Notes under the pieces: model-generated | Told to the model about the DNA's origin: nothing | The model's input: only the letters and a program-made list of their open reading frames with translations | Databases searched by the model: none | DNA from: Pseudoduganella guangdongensis | Lineage (GTDB): Bacteria; Pseudomonadota; Gammaproteobacteria; Burkholderiales; Burkholderiaceae_D | Length of the DNA stretch: 64,000 bases | Assembly (NCBI RefSeq): GCF_009857475.1 | Contig: NZ_WWCJ01000001.1 | Coordinates: 124,001 to 188,000 of the forward strand | Reading direction: 5' to 3' | Part shown: piece after piece, positions 8,703 through 19,667 of the stretch | How the letters are laid out: each line of letters starts with the position of its first letter | Numbering within the stretch: position 1 is the stretch's first letter | Translations under genes and position numbers: made by a program

Positions 8703-9068
8703 TCAGTCCACTTTGGCCTTGTCGAAGTGCGGGTTCTGGATCAGGCCAAGGATGTTGCCGAACGGGTCGGCCAGGTCGACCACGCGGATGCCTTCGCCCA
8801 CGTCCTCGATCTTGGAGTGAGCGCTCGCTCCCAGTGCGATGATGCGTTCGACTTCCTTATCGATGTCGTCCACGCCCCAGTAGACCTGGGTACCGGTCTT
8901 GCCCGGCGCGCCATCGGGCAGCAGGCCCAGCTCGAAACCGCCGATCTCAAAGCCAACGTAGAACGGTTGGTCGAAGTAGGGTTCTTTCTGGAAGACCTGG
9001 CTGTACCAGGCCTTGCCGGCTTGCAGGTCGGGGGTGGGGTAGATGGCGGTGCGCAAACCTTTGATCAT
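8703..9068 (-). CDS. VOC-family (glyoxalase/bleomycin-resistance fold) protein
   Basis: A 121-residue vicinal-oxygen-chelate fold protein with the N-terminal strand GLRTAIYPTPDLQAGKAWYS and the C-terminal VVDLADPFGNILGLIQNP signature. Such proteins act as dioxygenases, glyoxalases or drug-binding proteins; substrate cannot be told from sequence. It is a single gene on the minus strand between map and an uncharacterised gene. Confidence 0.85.
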   Translation of the reverse strand: MIKGLRTAIYPTPDLQAGKAWYSQVFQKEPYFDQPFYVGFEIGGFELGLLPDGAPGKTGTQVYWGVDDIDKEVERIIALGASAHSKIEDVGEGIRVVDLADPFGNILGLIQNPHFDKAKVD

Positions 9069-9144
9069 GCTGTTTCTCCTCTATGGCGTTGTGGATGGAT
9101 GCATCTTGCCACGCCGGTTGGCGTCGCGATTGGAAAAATGGAAA

Positions 9145-9732
9145 CTAGTCGAGCAGCAGGTCTTCCGCGCGCCGGTAGGCATGGCGCCGCTCTACGCGGT
9201 CGTGCCGGAGTTGCGGGGCTAACAGCACGTCCGGGGGCAATGGGTGTGCTGTCGCTGGGCGCGGCGCGGCCGGCGGCTGGCTATGCGGGCGGAAGTGCGG
9301 CAGGCTGGCGATACGCTCGCTTTCGCGCTGGGCGCGGCGCAGGCGTTGTGCTTGCGTCCAGGCGCGTTCGCCCGGCATCTGGATGTAGATCGCGCTCCAG
9401 GCGTTGCGCACGCTGCCGATGGCCTGCTGGGCAAACTGGTTGGGCGACAGGCACATGGCGTTGTAAACCAGGTCGTCGCCGACCACGGCGGCGTAGCGCG
9501 TAGCGGCATGGCTGGCGATCCTGAGCCGCGTGCCGTCGGGCAGGAAAAGCGCTTTCCAGAAGTAGCCGCGCTGGCCCTTCGGCTTGGCCAGCTCAAGCTG
9601 GTGGGCGAGCCAGTCGTCGATGGCCCTGTCGGCCAGCTCGCTCAGTTCGTCTTCTTTGCAATGGTCGCGCTGGAAGTCCATCAGGGCGCGCAGGGTGCGG
9701 GGTGCGATGGCGATGCATATAGTGGGTGTCAC
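9145..9732 (-). CDS. Uncharacterised protein with ribbon-helix-helix-like N-terminus and RAMA-like domain
   Basis: The 195-residue product was not recognised as a named family. Residues 1-48 (PTICIAIAPRTLRALMDFQ, then ELSELADRAIDDWLAH) have the strand-helix-helix pattern of ribbon-helix-helix DNA-binding proteins. Residues ~58-128 (FLPDGTRLR, YAAVVGDDLVY, LSPNQFAQQAIGSVRNAWSA) resemble the RAMA domain, a putative nucleic-acid or modified-base reader found with restriction and methylation systems. The C-terminal ~60 residues are Arg/Pro-rich and probably disordered. The start is GTG 9730-9732 with ribosome site GGGAGG a few bases upstream, partly formed by the end of the large palindrome that fills the whole upstream region. 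Confidence 0.6.
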   Translation of the reverse strand: MTPTICIAIAPRTLRALMDFQRDHCKEDELSELADRAIDDWLAHQLELAKPKGQRGYFWKALFLPDGTRLRIASHAATRYAAVVGDDLVYNAMCLSPNQFAQQAIGSVRNAWSAIYIQMPGERAWTQAQRLRRAQRESERIASLPHFRPHSQPPAAPRPATAHPLPPDVLLAPQLRHDRVERRHAYRRAEDLLLD

Positions 9733-9743
9733 GATTGCCTCCC

Positions 9744-9925
9744 TCGGGAGAAAGTGGGATTTTTGGTCGAAATTGGCCTGACCACTCCGGGATTTTTGAC
9801 GATTTTCGGCCCTCTAAATGGGATTTTTGTACTTAGACAAGCAAAATCCCATTTGTTCCCGATTTTTCGATAAAAATCCCGGAGTGGTCAGGCCAATTTA
9901 AGCCGAAAATCCCACTTTCTCCCGA
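9744..9925. repeat. 182-bp nested palindrome with phased GGGATTTT motifs
   Basis: Arms of 54 bases (9744-9797 and 9872-9925) are inverted copies with about four mismatches. Inside lies a second inverted repeat (9816-9829 with 9842-9854). GGGATTTT occurs three times on the plus strand (starts 9756, 9789, 9820) and three times on the minus strand (AAAATCCC ending 9850, 9880, 9913), spaced 29-34 bases, close to three helical turns. It fills the leader of the minus-strand gene at 9145-9732; a weak promoter-like pair TTGTCT/TTAGAG (9835-9840 and 9812-9817, 17-base spacer, minus strand) lies at its centre. It could be an operator array, a MITE-like insertion, or both. No target duplication was seen. 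Confidence 0.85.
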
Positions 9926-9939
9926 CACTGTGCCGCGGC

Positions 9940-13503
<3,564 letters not shown>

Positions 13504-13510
13504 GGCGCAC

Positions 13511-14140
13511 ATGACGACGACTCTGAAAACCCTGCGCAACGTGGTGCTGGCAAGCGCGCTGGCCGCTGCCGCAAGCGGTTGCGGCTTCCACCTGCGCGGC
13601 TCGAGCGGCAACTATACGCTGCCGTTTAACGCCCTGTATGTGGCCATGCCGGAGTCGTCGCCGCTGGCGATTGACCTGAAGCGCAATATCCGCGCCAACG
13701 GCCATACGGCGGTGGCGGCGCGCGCCGCCGACGCCGACGGCGTGATCGAAGTGATCACCGATCCGGAAAAAACGCGCAGCAAATCCATCCTGTCGCTGAA
13801 CAGCAATGGCCGCGTGCGCGAATACCTGCTGACCTATAACATCGTGTTCCGCGTGGCCGACAAGGCCGGCAACGAGCTGCTGGCGCCGACCCAGATCACG
13901 CTGGGCCGCCCGATCGAGTTCAAGGAAGACCAGTTGCTGGCGAAAGAGCAGGAAGAAGCCTTGCTGTACAAGGACATGCAGACCGACCTGGTGCAGCAGA
14001 TGATGCGCCGCATGGCCGCCATCAAGCCGGGCACGCCGGCCCCGGCGCCGACCCCGTCCGGCGTGCTGCCGGGCGTGCTGGGCACCCCGGACGCCACCGG
14101 CAGCGGTAGCGGCATGCCGGCCGCGCCGGTGATCCGCTAA
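13511..14140 (+). CDS. lptE: LPS-assembly lipoprotein LptE
   Basis: LptE is the lipoprotein plug of the LptD channel that places lipopolysaccharide in the outer leaflet. The signal peptide ends in lipobox ASGC, followed by the hallmark GFHLRG. The 209-residue length includes a Pro/Gly-rich tail from about residue 175 that is not part of the fold. leuS-lptE-holA order is conserved in proteobacteria. Confidence 0.93.
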   Translation: MTTTLKTLRNVVLASALAAAASGCGFHLRGSSGNYTLPFNALYVAMPESSPLAIDLKRNIRANGHTAVAARAADADGVIEVITDPEKTRSKSILSLNSNGRVREYLLTYNIVFRVADKAGNELLAPTQITLGRPIEFKEDQLLAKEQEEALLYKDMQTDLVQQMMRRMAAIKPGTPAPAPTPSGVLPGVLGTPDATGSGSGMPAAPVIR

Positions 14141-14151
14141 GGCGCGCCGCG

Positions 14152-15168
14152 ATGCAGTTGCGCGCCGACGCCCTGGACGTCCACGTCAGCAAGACGCTGG
14201 CGCCGCTGTACGTCATCACCAGCGACGAGCATTTGCTGGCGCTGGAGGCGGCCGACAAGATCCGCCGTGCCGCCCGCGCGCAAGGCTATTCCGAGCGCGA
14301 CGTGCTGACGGTGGAACGCAATTTCAAATGGGGCGAGCTGCTGGCGGCCAACCAGGCCATGAGCCTGTTCGGCGACAAGAAGCTGATCGAGCTGCGCATC
14401 CCGTCCGGCAAACCGGGCAAGGATGGCGGCGCCGCCCTGCAGGCCTACGCGAAAGACTTATCACCCGATAACCTCACGCTGATCACGCTGCCCAAGCTGG
14501 ACTGGCAGACGCAGAAGGCGGCGTGGGTGGCGGCCTTGCAGCAGGCCGCCGTGTATATCGACATCCCGAGCATCGAGCGCAACGCGCTGCCGGGATGGAT
14601 CGCGCACCGCCTTGCCGCACAAGGGCAAAGCGCCGACCGCGCCAGCCTGGACTTCATCGCCGACCGCGTTGAAGGCAACCTGCTGGCCGCGCACCAGGAA
14701 ATCCAGAAACTCGGCTTGCTGCACGAGCCGGGCAAGCTGGCCCACGAGCAGGTGCAAGACGCCGTGCTCAATGTCGCACGCTACGACGTGTTCAAGCTGT
14801 CCGAAGCCATGCTCTCCGGCGACACCGCGCGCCTGATCCGCATGCTGGAGGGCTTGAAAGGCGAGGGCGAAGCGCTGCCGCTGGTCTTGTGGGCCGTCTC
14901 CGAAGAAATCCGCACGCTGCTAAAATTAAAGGCAGGCATGGCGCAAGGCCGTCCGCTGCCGGCGCTGCTCAAGGAGTACCGCATCTGGGGCCCGCGCGAA
15001 CGGCTGATGGAGCCGGCGCTGCGCCGCATTTCGCTGCCGACGCTGGAAGCGGCGCTGCAGCAGGCCGCCCAGGTCGACCGCATGGTGAAAGGCTTGCGCG
15101 CCAAAGCGTTCGCCGGCGACCAGTGGGATGCCATGCTGCAGCTGGCGCTGAAGGTCGCAAAAGGTTAA
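14152..15168 (+). CDS. holA: DNA polymerase III subunit delta
   Basis: HolA opens the beta sliding clamp within the clamp-loader complex. The 338-residue protein shows the N-terminal [20 protein letters not shown] segment, AAA+-like fold with degenerate P-loop as is normal for delta, and the [20 protein letters not shown] and [17 protein letters not shown] regions of the family. It lies 11 bases after lptE and 4 bases before proA. Confidence 0.94.
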   Translation: MQLRADALDVHVSKTLAPLYVITSDEHLLALEAADKIRRAARAQGYSERDVLTVERNFKWGELLAANQAMSLFGDKKLIELRIPSGKPGKDGGAALQAYAKDLSPDNLTLITLPKLDWQTQKAAWVAALQQAAVYIDIPSIERNALPGWIAHRLAAQGQSADRASLDFIADRVEGNLLAAHQEIQKLGLLHEPGKLAHEQVQDAVLNVARYDVFKLSEAMLSGDTARLIRMLEGLKGEGEALPLVLWAVSEEIRTLLKLKAGMAQGRPLPALLKEYRIWGPRERLMEPALRRISLPTLEAALQQAAQVDRMVKGLRAKAFAGDQWDAMLQLALKVAKG

Positions 15169-15172
15169 TACT

Positions 15173-16444
15173 ATGGACATCAAGCAGTACATGCAGGACA
15201 TCGGCCAGCGCGCCCGCGCCGCTTCGCGCGGCATGGCGCGCGCCGACAGCGCCACGCGCAACCGCGCACTGGAGCTGATCGCCGCTGCCATCGAACGCGA
15301 CGCCGACACGCTGCGCGCCGCCAACGAGCGGGACCTGGCCGCCGCGCGCGCCGCCGGCCTGGCGCCGGCCATGCTGGACCGGCTGGCGCTGAGCGACAAA
15401 GCCATCGCCACCATGGTGGCCGGCCTGCGCCAGATCGTTTCGCTGCCGGACCCGGTGGGCGAAATCTCGAACGTGAAGATCCGCCCGTCCGGCATCCAGG
15501 TCGGCCAGATGCGCGTGCCGCTGGGCGTGATCGGCATCATCTACGAAGCGCGCCCCAACGTCACCGTGGACGCGGCGGGGCTGTGCATCAAGAGCGGCAA
15601 CGCCACCATCCTGCGCGGCGGTTCGGAGGCGATCAACTGCAACCGCGCCCTTGCCAAGCTGGTGGCCGAGGGCTTGCGCGGCGCCGGCCTGCCGGCCGAC
15701 GGCGTGCAGGTGGTCGACACCACCGACCGCGCCGCCGTGGGGGCCCTGATCACCATGCCGCAGTTTGTGGACGTGATCGTGCCGCGCGGCGGCAAGGGCC
15801 TGATCGCGCGCCTGATGGAAGAAGCCACGGTGCCGATGATCAAGCACCTGGACGGCATCTGCCACGTCTACATCGACGGCAAGGCCGATATCGCCAAGGC
15901 GCTGGACATCGGCTTCAACGCCAAGTGCCACCGCTACGGTACCTGCAACACCATGGAAACCCTGCTGGTGGCGCGCAGCATTGCGGCCGAAGTGCTGCCG
16001 CAGCTGGCCGCGCGCTACGCCACCGAAAAGGTGGAGCTGCGCGCGGATGCCGAGGCGCACGCCATCCTGGCCGCCGCCGGCTACCCGCACCTGGCGCATG
16101 CCAGCGAGGAGGACTGGGCCACCGAGTACCTGGCGCCGATCCTGGCGGTGCGCGTGGTGGACGGGCTGGATGCGGCGATCGAGCATTGCAACACCTGGTC
16201 GTCCAAGCACACCGAGGCGATCGTGACCGAGGATTATTCCGCCGCGATGCGCTTCCTGCGCGAGGTCGATTCATCGTCGGTCATGATCAATGCGTCGACG
16301 CGCTTTGCGGACGGCTTTGAGTACGGCCTGGGCGCCGAGATCGGCATCTCGAACGATAAGCTGCACGCACGCGGCCCGGTTGGGCTGGAAGGCCTGACTT
16401 CCCTTAAATACGTGGTGTTCGGCCACGGTGAGATTAGAAAGTAA
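15173..16444 (+). CDS. proA: Glutamate-5-semialdehyde dehydrogenase (gamma-glutamyl phosphate reductase)
   Basis: ProA reduces gamma-glutamyl phosphate to the semialdehyde in proline synthesis. The 423-residue protein has the cofactor region [20 protein letters not shown], the [11 protein letters not shown] segment and the catalytic Cys258 in [16 protein letters not shown]. Ends [14 protein letters not shown]. proB is not in the window; pairing of proA with holA is common in betaproteobacteria. Confidence 0.97.
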   Translation: MDIKQYMQDIGQRARAASRGMARADSATRNRALELIAAAIERDADTLRAANERDLAAARAAGLAPAMLDRLALSDKAIATMVAGLRQIVSLPDPVGEISNVKIRPSGIQVGQMRVPLGVIGIIYEARPNVTVDAAGLCIKSGNATILRGGSEAINCNRALAKLVAEGLRGAGLPADGVQVVDTTDRAAVGALITMPQFVDVIVPRGGKGLIARLMEEATVPMIKHLDGICHVYIDGKADIAKALDIGFNAKCHRYGTCNTMETLLVARSIAAEVLPQLAARYATEKVELRADAEAHAILAAAGYPHLAHASEEDWATEYLAPILAVRVVDGLDAAIEHCNTWSSKHTEAIVTEDYSAAMRFLREVDSSSVMINASTRFADGFEYGLGAEIGISNDKLHARGPVGLEGLTSLKYVVFGHGEIRK

Positions 16445-16448
16445 TTCA

Positions 16449-16865
16449 ATGCTCTGGATTAAAGCGCTGCATATTGTCTTCATCGTGGCCTGGATGGCCG
16501 GCTTGTTCTACCTGCCGCGCATCTTCGTCAACCTGGCGATGGACACCTCCGGCCCGAGCACCGAGCGGCTGCTGACGATGGCGCGCAAGCTGTACCGCTT
16601 CACCACCATGCTGGCGCTGCCGGCGCTGGTGTTCGGGATCTGGCTGGTGGCGCTGCAGTATGGCGCCAAGATGCCGGGCTGGCTGCATGCCAAGCTGGGC
16701 GTGGTGTTCCTGCTGCTGGGGTATCACCATGCTTGCGGTTCTCTGCTTAAGAAGTTTGAACGCGGCGTGAATACGCGCGGTCATGTGTTTTACCGGTGGT
16801 TCAATGAAGTACCGGTGCTGATGTTGCTGGCGATTGTGATTCTGGTGGTCGTCAAGCCTTTCTGA
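16449..16865 (+). CDS. hemJ: HemJ-type protoporphyrinogen IX oxidase (UPF0093/CopD-like)
   Basis: A 138-residue membrane protein with four hydrophobic helices. MLWIKALHIVFIVAWMAGLFYLPR carries the conserved His near residue 8, and WLHAKLGVVFLLLGYHH and WFNEVPVLMLLAIVILVV match the HemJ family, which oxidises protoporphyrinogen to protoporphyrin in heme synthesis. ATG 16449 is 4 bases after proA; the open frame reaching back into proA is not used. CopD-like annotation is sometimes given to this family. Confidence 0.85.
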   Translation: MLWIKALHIVFIVAWMAGLFYLPRIFVNLAMDTSGPSTERLLTMARKLYRFTTMLALPALVFGIWLVALQYGAKMPGWLHAKLGVVFLLLGYHHACGSLLKKFERGVNTRGHVFYRWFNEVPVLMLLAIVILVVVKPF

Positions 16866-16966
16866 AACCGGTAACCCGGTGCCTGACCCGCAGGGTCAGG
16901 CACCGATACGCGGCCGCCGCAGGCCGGGTGTCTGACCCTGCGGGTCAGACACCGCTCCACCGGTTT
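16865..16966. repeat. REP-like compound palindrome, copy 2
   Basis: Two hairpins lie side by side. One has a 13-bp perfect stem (16877-16889 with 16893-16905, loop GCA); the other a 12-bp perfect stem (16927-16938 with 16942-16953, loop TGC). Both carry the CTGACCC/GGGTCAG core. An outer pair AAACCGGT (16865-16872) and ACCGGTTT (16959-16966) encloses them, a layout like a bacterial interspersed mosaic element. It lies between hemJ and rlmL. Confidence 0.8.
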
Positions 16967-16997
16967 TGCTTTAAACAACGGATAAAGGGTTCCCCAA

Positions 16998-18191
16998 ATG
17001 CCATCCTATTTTTGCCCCTGCCCGCGCGGCCTTGAAGCCGCCCTCGCAGAAGAACTGACCGAAATCGCGGCCCAAAGCCCGACCCTGAAGGTCCACAACC
17101 AGGTCCCCGGCGGTGTGCACGCCTCCGGCGACCTGTACGACGCCTACCGCATCAACCTGCACTCGCGCATCGCCTCGCGCGTCCTGATGCGCATGGGCGT
17201 GTGCCATTACCAGAACGAAAACGACATCTACGACCTGGTCCTCGGCCAGGCCTGGGAAGAATGGTTCGGCATCGACCACACCATCCGGGTCGACGTCACC
17301 GCCATCAAATCGCCGCTCAAATCGCTCGAATTCACCACCCTGAAGATCAAGGACGCCGTGTGCGACCGCTTCCGCGACCTGTACGGCAAGCGGCCGTCGG
17401 TCGACACGCGCGAACCGGACATGCGCATCTTCGGCTTCCTCGACCAGCGCCAGTTCATGATCTACCTCGACACCTCCGGCGAAGCGCTGTTCAAGCGCGG
17501 CTGGCGCGAGGAGACCGGTGACGCGCCGCTGCGCGAGAACCTGGCCGCCGGCCTGCTGCGCGTGTCCGGCTGGAAGCCGGGCATGCCCCTGTTCGACCCG
17601 ATGTGCGGCTCCGGCACCATCCTGTGCGAAGCGGCGCAGATGGTGCAGGGCATCCCGCCCGGCGCGCGCCGCCGCTTCGCATTCGAGAAATTCCACGACT
17701 TCGATCCGGAGCCGTGGAACAAGATGAAGACCGACTTCAAGCCGAATCCGCTGCCGGCCGAACCGACCATTTTTGGTTCGGATATTTCGGGCGATATGGT
17801 GGCGATGGCGCGCCATAACCTGCGCTGTGCCGGCATTATGTTCGAGGTGCCGCTCAAGCAGATCGAGGCGCAGCAGGTGCAGGCGCCGACCAAGGAGCCG
17901 GGGATCTTGCTGACCAATCCGCCGTATGGCGAGCGGATCGGCGTGCGCGGCGATGCCAGCCTAGAGGAGGATGAACTGGCGCGCAGTTTCTATAGCGCTT
18001 TCTCGACCACTTTGAAGCAGCGTTTCAGCGGGTGGACGGCGTACCTGTTCACGGCCGATTTGGGGCTGCCGAAGCTGCTGCGCTTGAAGGAGTCGCGCAA
18101 GACGCCGTTCTTCAACGGCGCGCTGGAGTGCCGGCTGTTCCGCTTTGATATGGTGGCGGGGTTCAACCGCAAGCCGCCGGCGGCTGAGTGA
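16998..18191 (+). CDS. rlmL: THUMP-domain 23S rRNA guanine-N2-methyltransferase (RlmL-type)
   Basis: The 397-residue protein has an N-terminal THUMP RNA-binding domain (residues ~1-160, with MPSYFCPCPRGLEAALAEEL) and a C-terminal Rossmann methyltransferase: SAM motif FDPMCGSGTILCEAA and the base-methylation motif TNPPYGERIG. This matches the N-terminal half of E. coli RlmL, which makes m2G2445 in 23S rRNA; many betaproteobacteria have this shorter form without the RlmK half. The exact target base is inferred. Confidence 0.88.
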   Translation: MPSYFCPCPRGLEAALAEELTEIAAQSPTLKVHNQVPGGVHASGDLYDAYRINLHSRIASRVLMRMGVCHYQNENDIYDLVLGQAWEEWFGIDHTIRVDVTAIKSPLKSLEFTTLKIKDAVCDRFRDLYGKRPSVDTREPDMRIFGFLDQRQFMIYLDTSGEALFKRGWREETGDAPLRENLAAGLLRVSGWKPGMPLFDPMCGSGTILCEAAQMVQGIPPGARRRFAFEKFHDFDPEPWNKMKTDFKPNPLPAEPTIFGSDISGDMVAMARHNLRCAGIMFEVPLKQIEAQQVQAPTKEPGILLTNPPYGERIGVRGDASLEEDELARSFYSAFSTTLKQRFSGWTAYLFTADLGLPKLLRLKESRKTPFFNGALECRLFRFDMVAGFNRKPPAAE

Positions 18192-18195
18192 ATTC

Positions 18196-18290
18196 GGGGT
18201 CAGGTCTGACATTCGGACATTTGGCGGGTATAGTGTCCTATTTCTGCGCTGGCGCGGGCCGCCAAATGACCGAATGACAGACCTGACCCC
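18196..18290. repeat. REP-like palindrome, copy 3
   Basis: Arms of 32 bases (18196-18227 and 18259-18290) are inverted copies with two mismatches around a 31-base loop. The outer part GGGGTCAGGTCTGAC is the same as in copy 4. The element begins 4 bases after the rlmL stop and its right arm holds the first codons of the downstream transporter. Confidence 0.88.
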
Positions 18291-19476
18291 AAAGCCGCGG
18301 GCGTTGGCGGCGATGCTGGCGAGCCTCTCCATGCTGGGGCCGTTTTCGATTGATGCTTATCTTCCGGCTTTCCCGAATATCCAGGCGTCGCTGCATGCGA
18401 CGCCAATTGAAGTCCAGCAGTCACTGACGGCCTATATGCTGGCCTTTGCGGGCATGGTGTTGTGGCATGGGGCGCTGTCGGATGCGCTCGGGCGGCGCAA
18501 CGTGATCCTGGTGTCGCTGGTGGCTTTCCTGGTCGGGACTATCGGTTGCGCTTCCGCGCATACCGTCCATTACCTCTGGTTCTTCCGCGTGCTGCAGGGC
18601 GTTTCGGCTGGTGCCGGCGTGGTGGTGGGGCGCGCCATCATCCGCGACCTGTATGCCGATGCGGCGGCCGCGCGCCTGCTGTCGATGGTGACCATGATCT
18701 TCGCTATCGCGCCGGCCATTGCGCCGGTGCTGGGCGGCGTGATCGTCAAGTATTCGGACTGGCGCACCATTTTCCTGGCGCTGGCCGGGTATACCGTGGT
18801 CTTGTTCATCGTCTGCTACCGGCGCCTGCCGGAGACGCTGCCGCGCGAGAAGCGGCAGCCCTTCAATCCGCGCTCGCTGTGGCGCAATTACCGGCAGATC
18901 CTGTCCTCGCCGCTGTTCCACCTGAAGACCGGCATCGTCGCCTTCAACTTCGCCGGCCTGTTCCTCTACATTACCGCCGCGCCGGTGGCGCTGCCGACCC
19001 AGCTGCACCTGGGGCCGGACCAATTCGCCTGGCTGTTCGTGCCGGCGGTGAGCGGCATCTTCCTTGGCGCGCTGGCGGCCAACCGCATCGCCGGCAAGAT
19101 CAGCTTCATGCGCCAGATCGGTTATGGCTTCTGCTTCCTGCTGGCGGCGGCGCTGGCCAACGTGCTGCTGCACGCGCTGCTGCCGCCGTCGCTGCCATGG
19201 AGCGTGCTGCCGCTGTTCTTCTACACCTTCGGCATGTCGCTGGCGGCGCCCGGCGCCACCTTGCTGGCGCTCGACCTGTTCCCGGATATTCGCGGCACCG
19301 TGGCCTCGGTCCAGTCCTTCGCCACCACGCTACTGGGCGCCCTGGTGGCCGGGGTGCTGGCGCCGCTGGCCTCGCATTCGCTGCTGTGGCTCGCTTGCGG
19401 GCAGCTGGCTTTGGCCCTCACCGCGCTGGGGCTATGGTTGACGGCGCGCGTCTTGCGGCGCAAGATAAGTGCTTAA
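18274..19476 (+). CDS. Bcr/CflA-family multidrug efflux MFS transporter
   Basis: An approximately 400-residue major facilitator protein with 12 predicted helices. LSMLGPFSIDAYLPAFPNI is the Bcr/CflA (DHA1) N-terminal signature, and GALSDALGRRNVILVSL is the motif A loop between helices 2 and 3. These pumps export drugs such as bicyclomycin or sulfathiazole, or metabolites; substrate unknown. The first in-frame ATG, 18274, lies inside the right arm of the palindromic repeat, encoding MTDLTPK; the second, 18313, starts MLASLSMLGPFSID. Neither has a clear ribosome site, so the start is uncertain. Confidence 0.85.
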   Translation: MTDLTPKPRALAAMLASLSMLGPFSIDAYLPAFPNIQASLHATPIEVQQSLTAYMLAFAGMVLWHGALSDALGRRNVILVSLVAFLVGTIGCASAHTVHYLWFFRVLQGVSAGAGVVVGRAIIRDLYADAAAARLLSMVTMIFAIAPAIAPVLGGVIVKYSDWRTIFLALAGYTVVLFIVCYRRLPETLPREKRQPFNPRSLWRNYRQILSSPLFHLKTGIVAFNFAGLFLYITAAPVALPTQLHLGPDQFAWLFVPAVSGIFLGALAANRIAGKISFMRQIGYGFCFLLAAALANVLLHALLPPSLPWSVLPLFFYTFGMSLAAPGATLLALDLFPDIRGTVASVQSFATTLLGALVAGVLAPLASHSLLWLACGQLALALTALGLWLTARVLRRKISA

Positions 19477-19564
19477 ATGAAAATCTTGTTGGTAAAAAGT
19501 AAATTACTGTCAATAGTGTAGTTGTTTCTACACAAATGCAACATATTGCCGTCAGAAATTTGTA

Positions 19565-19593
19565 TTGCTAATAAGTTATAGTATATTTATGCC
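19565..19593 (+). promoter_or_regulatory. Promoter of the signalling operon (candidate)
   Basis: TTGCTA (19565-19570) and TATGCC (19588-19593) are spaced by 17 bases in an AT-rich stretch that stands out from its G+C-rich surroundings. An overlapping TATAGT at 19577-19582 is another possible -10. Upstream, GTGTAG/CTACAC (19516-19521 and 19528-19533) forms a small hairpin after the transporter gene. Confidence 0.45.
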
Positions 19594-19667
19594 AATTTGC
19601 TCCGTGGATTGCAAGCGAGAACAGAGCGGATAAATACCCGCAATTCGAGGATTTGGACCACCCTGAA

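Noticed and set aside
9744..9925. Palindrome as an insertion sequence or replication origin
   Set aside because: No transposase frame inside, no target-site duplication seen, and no DnaA-box-like pattern or initiator gene nearby; kept as operator or MITE-like element instead.
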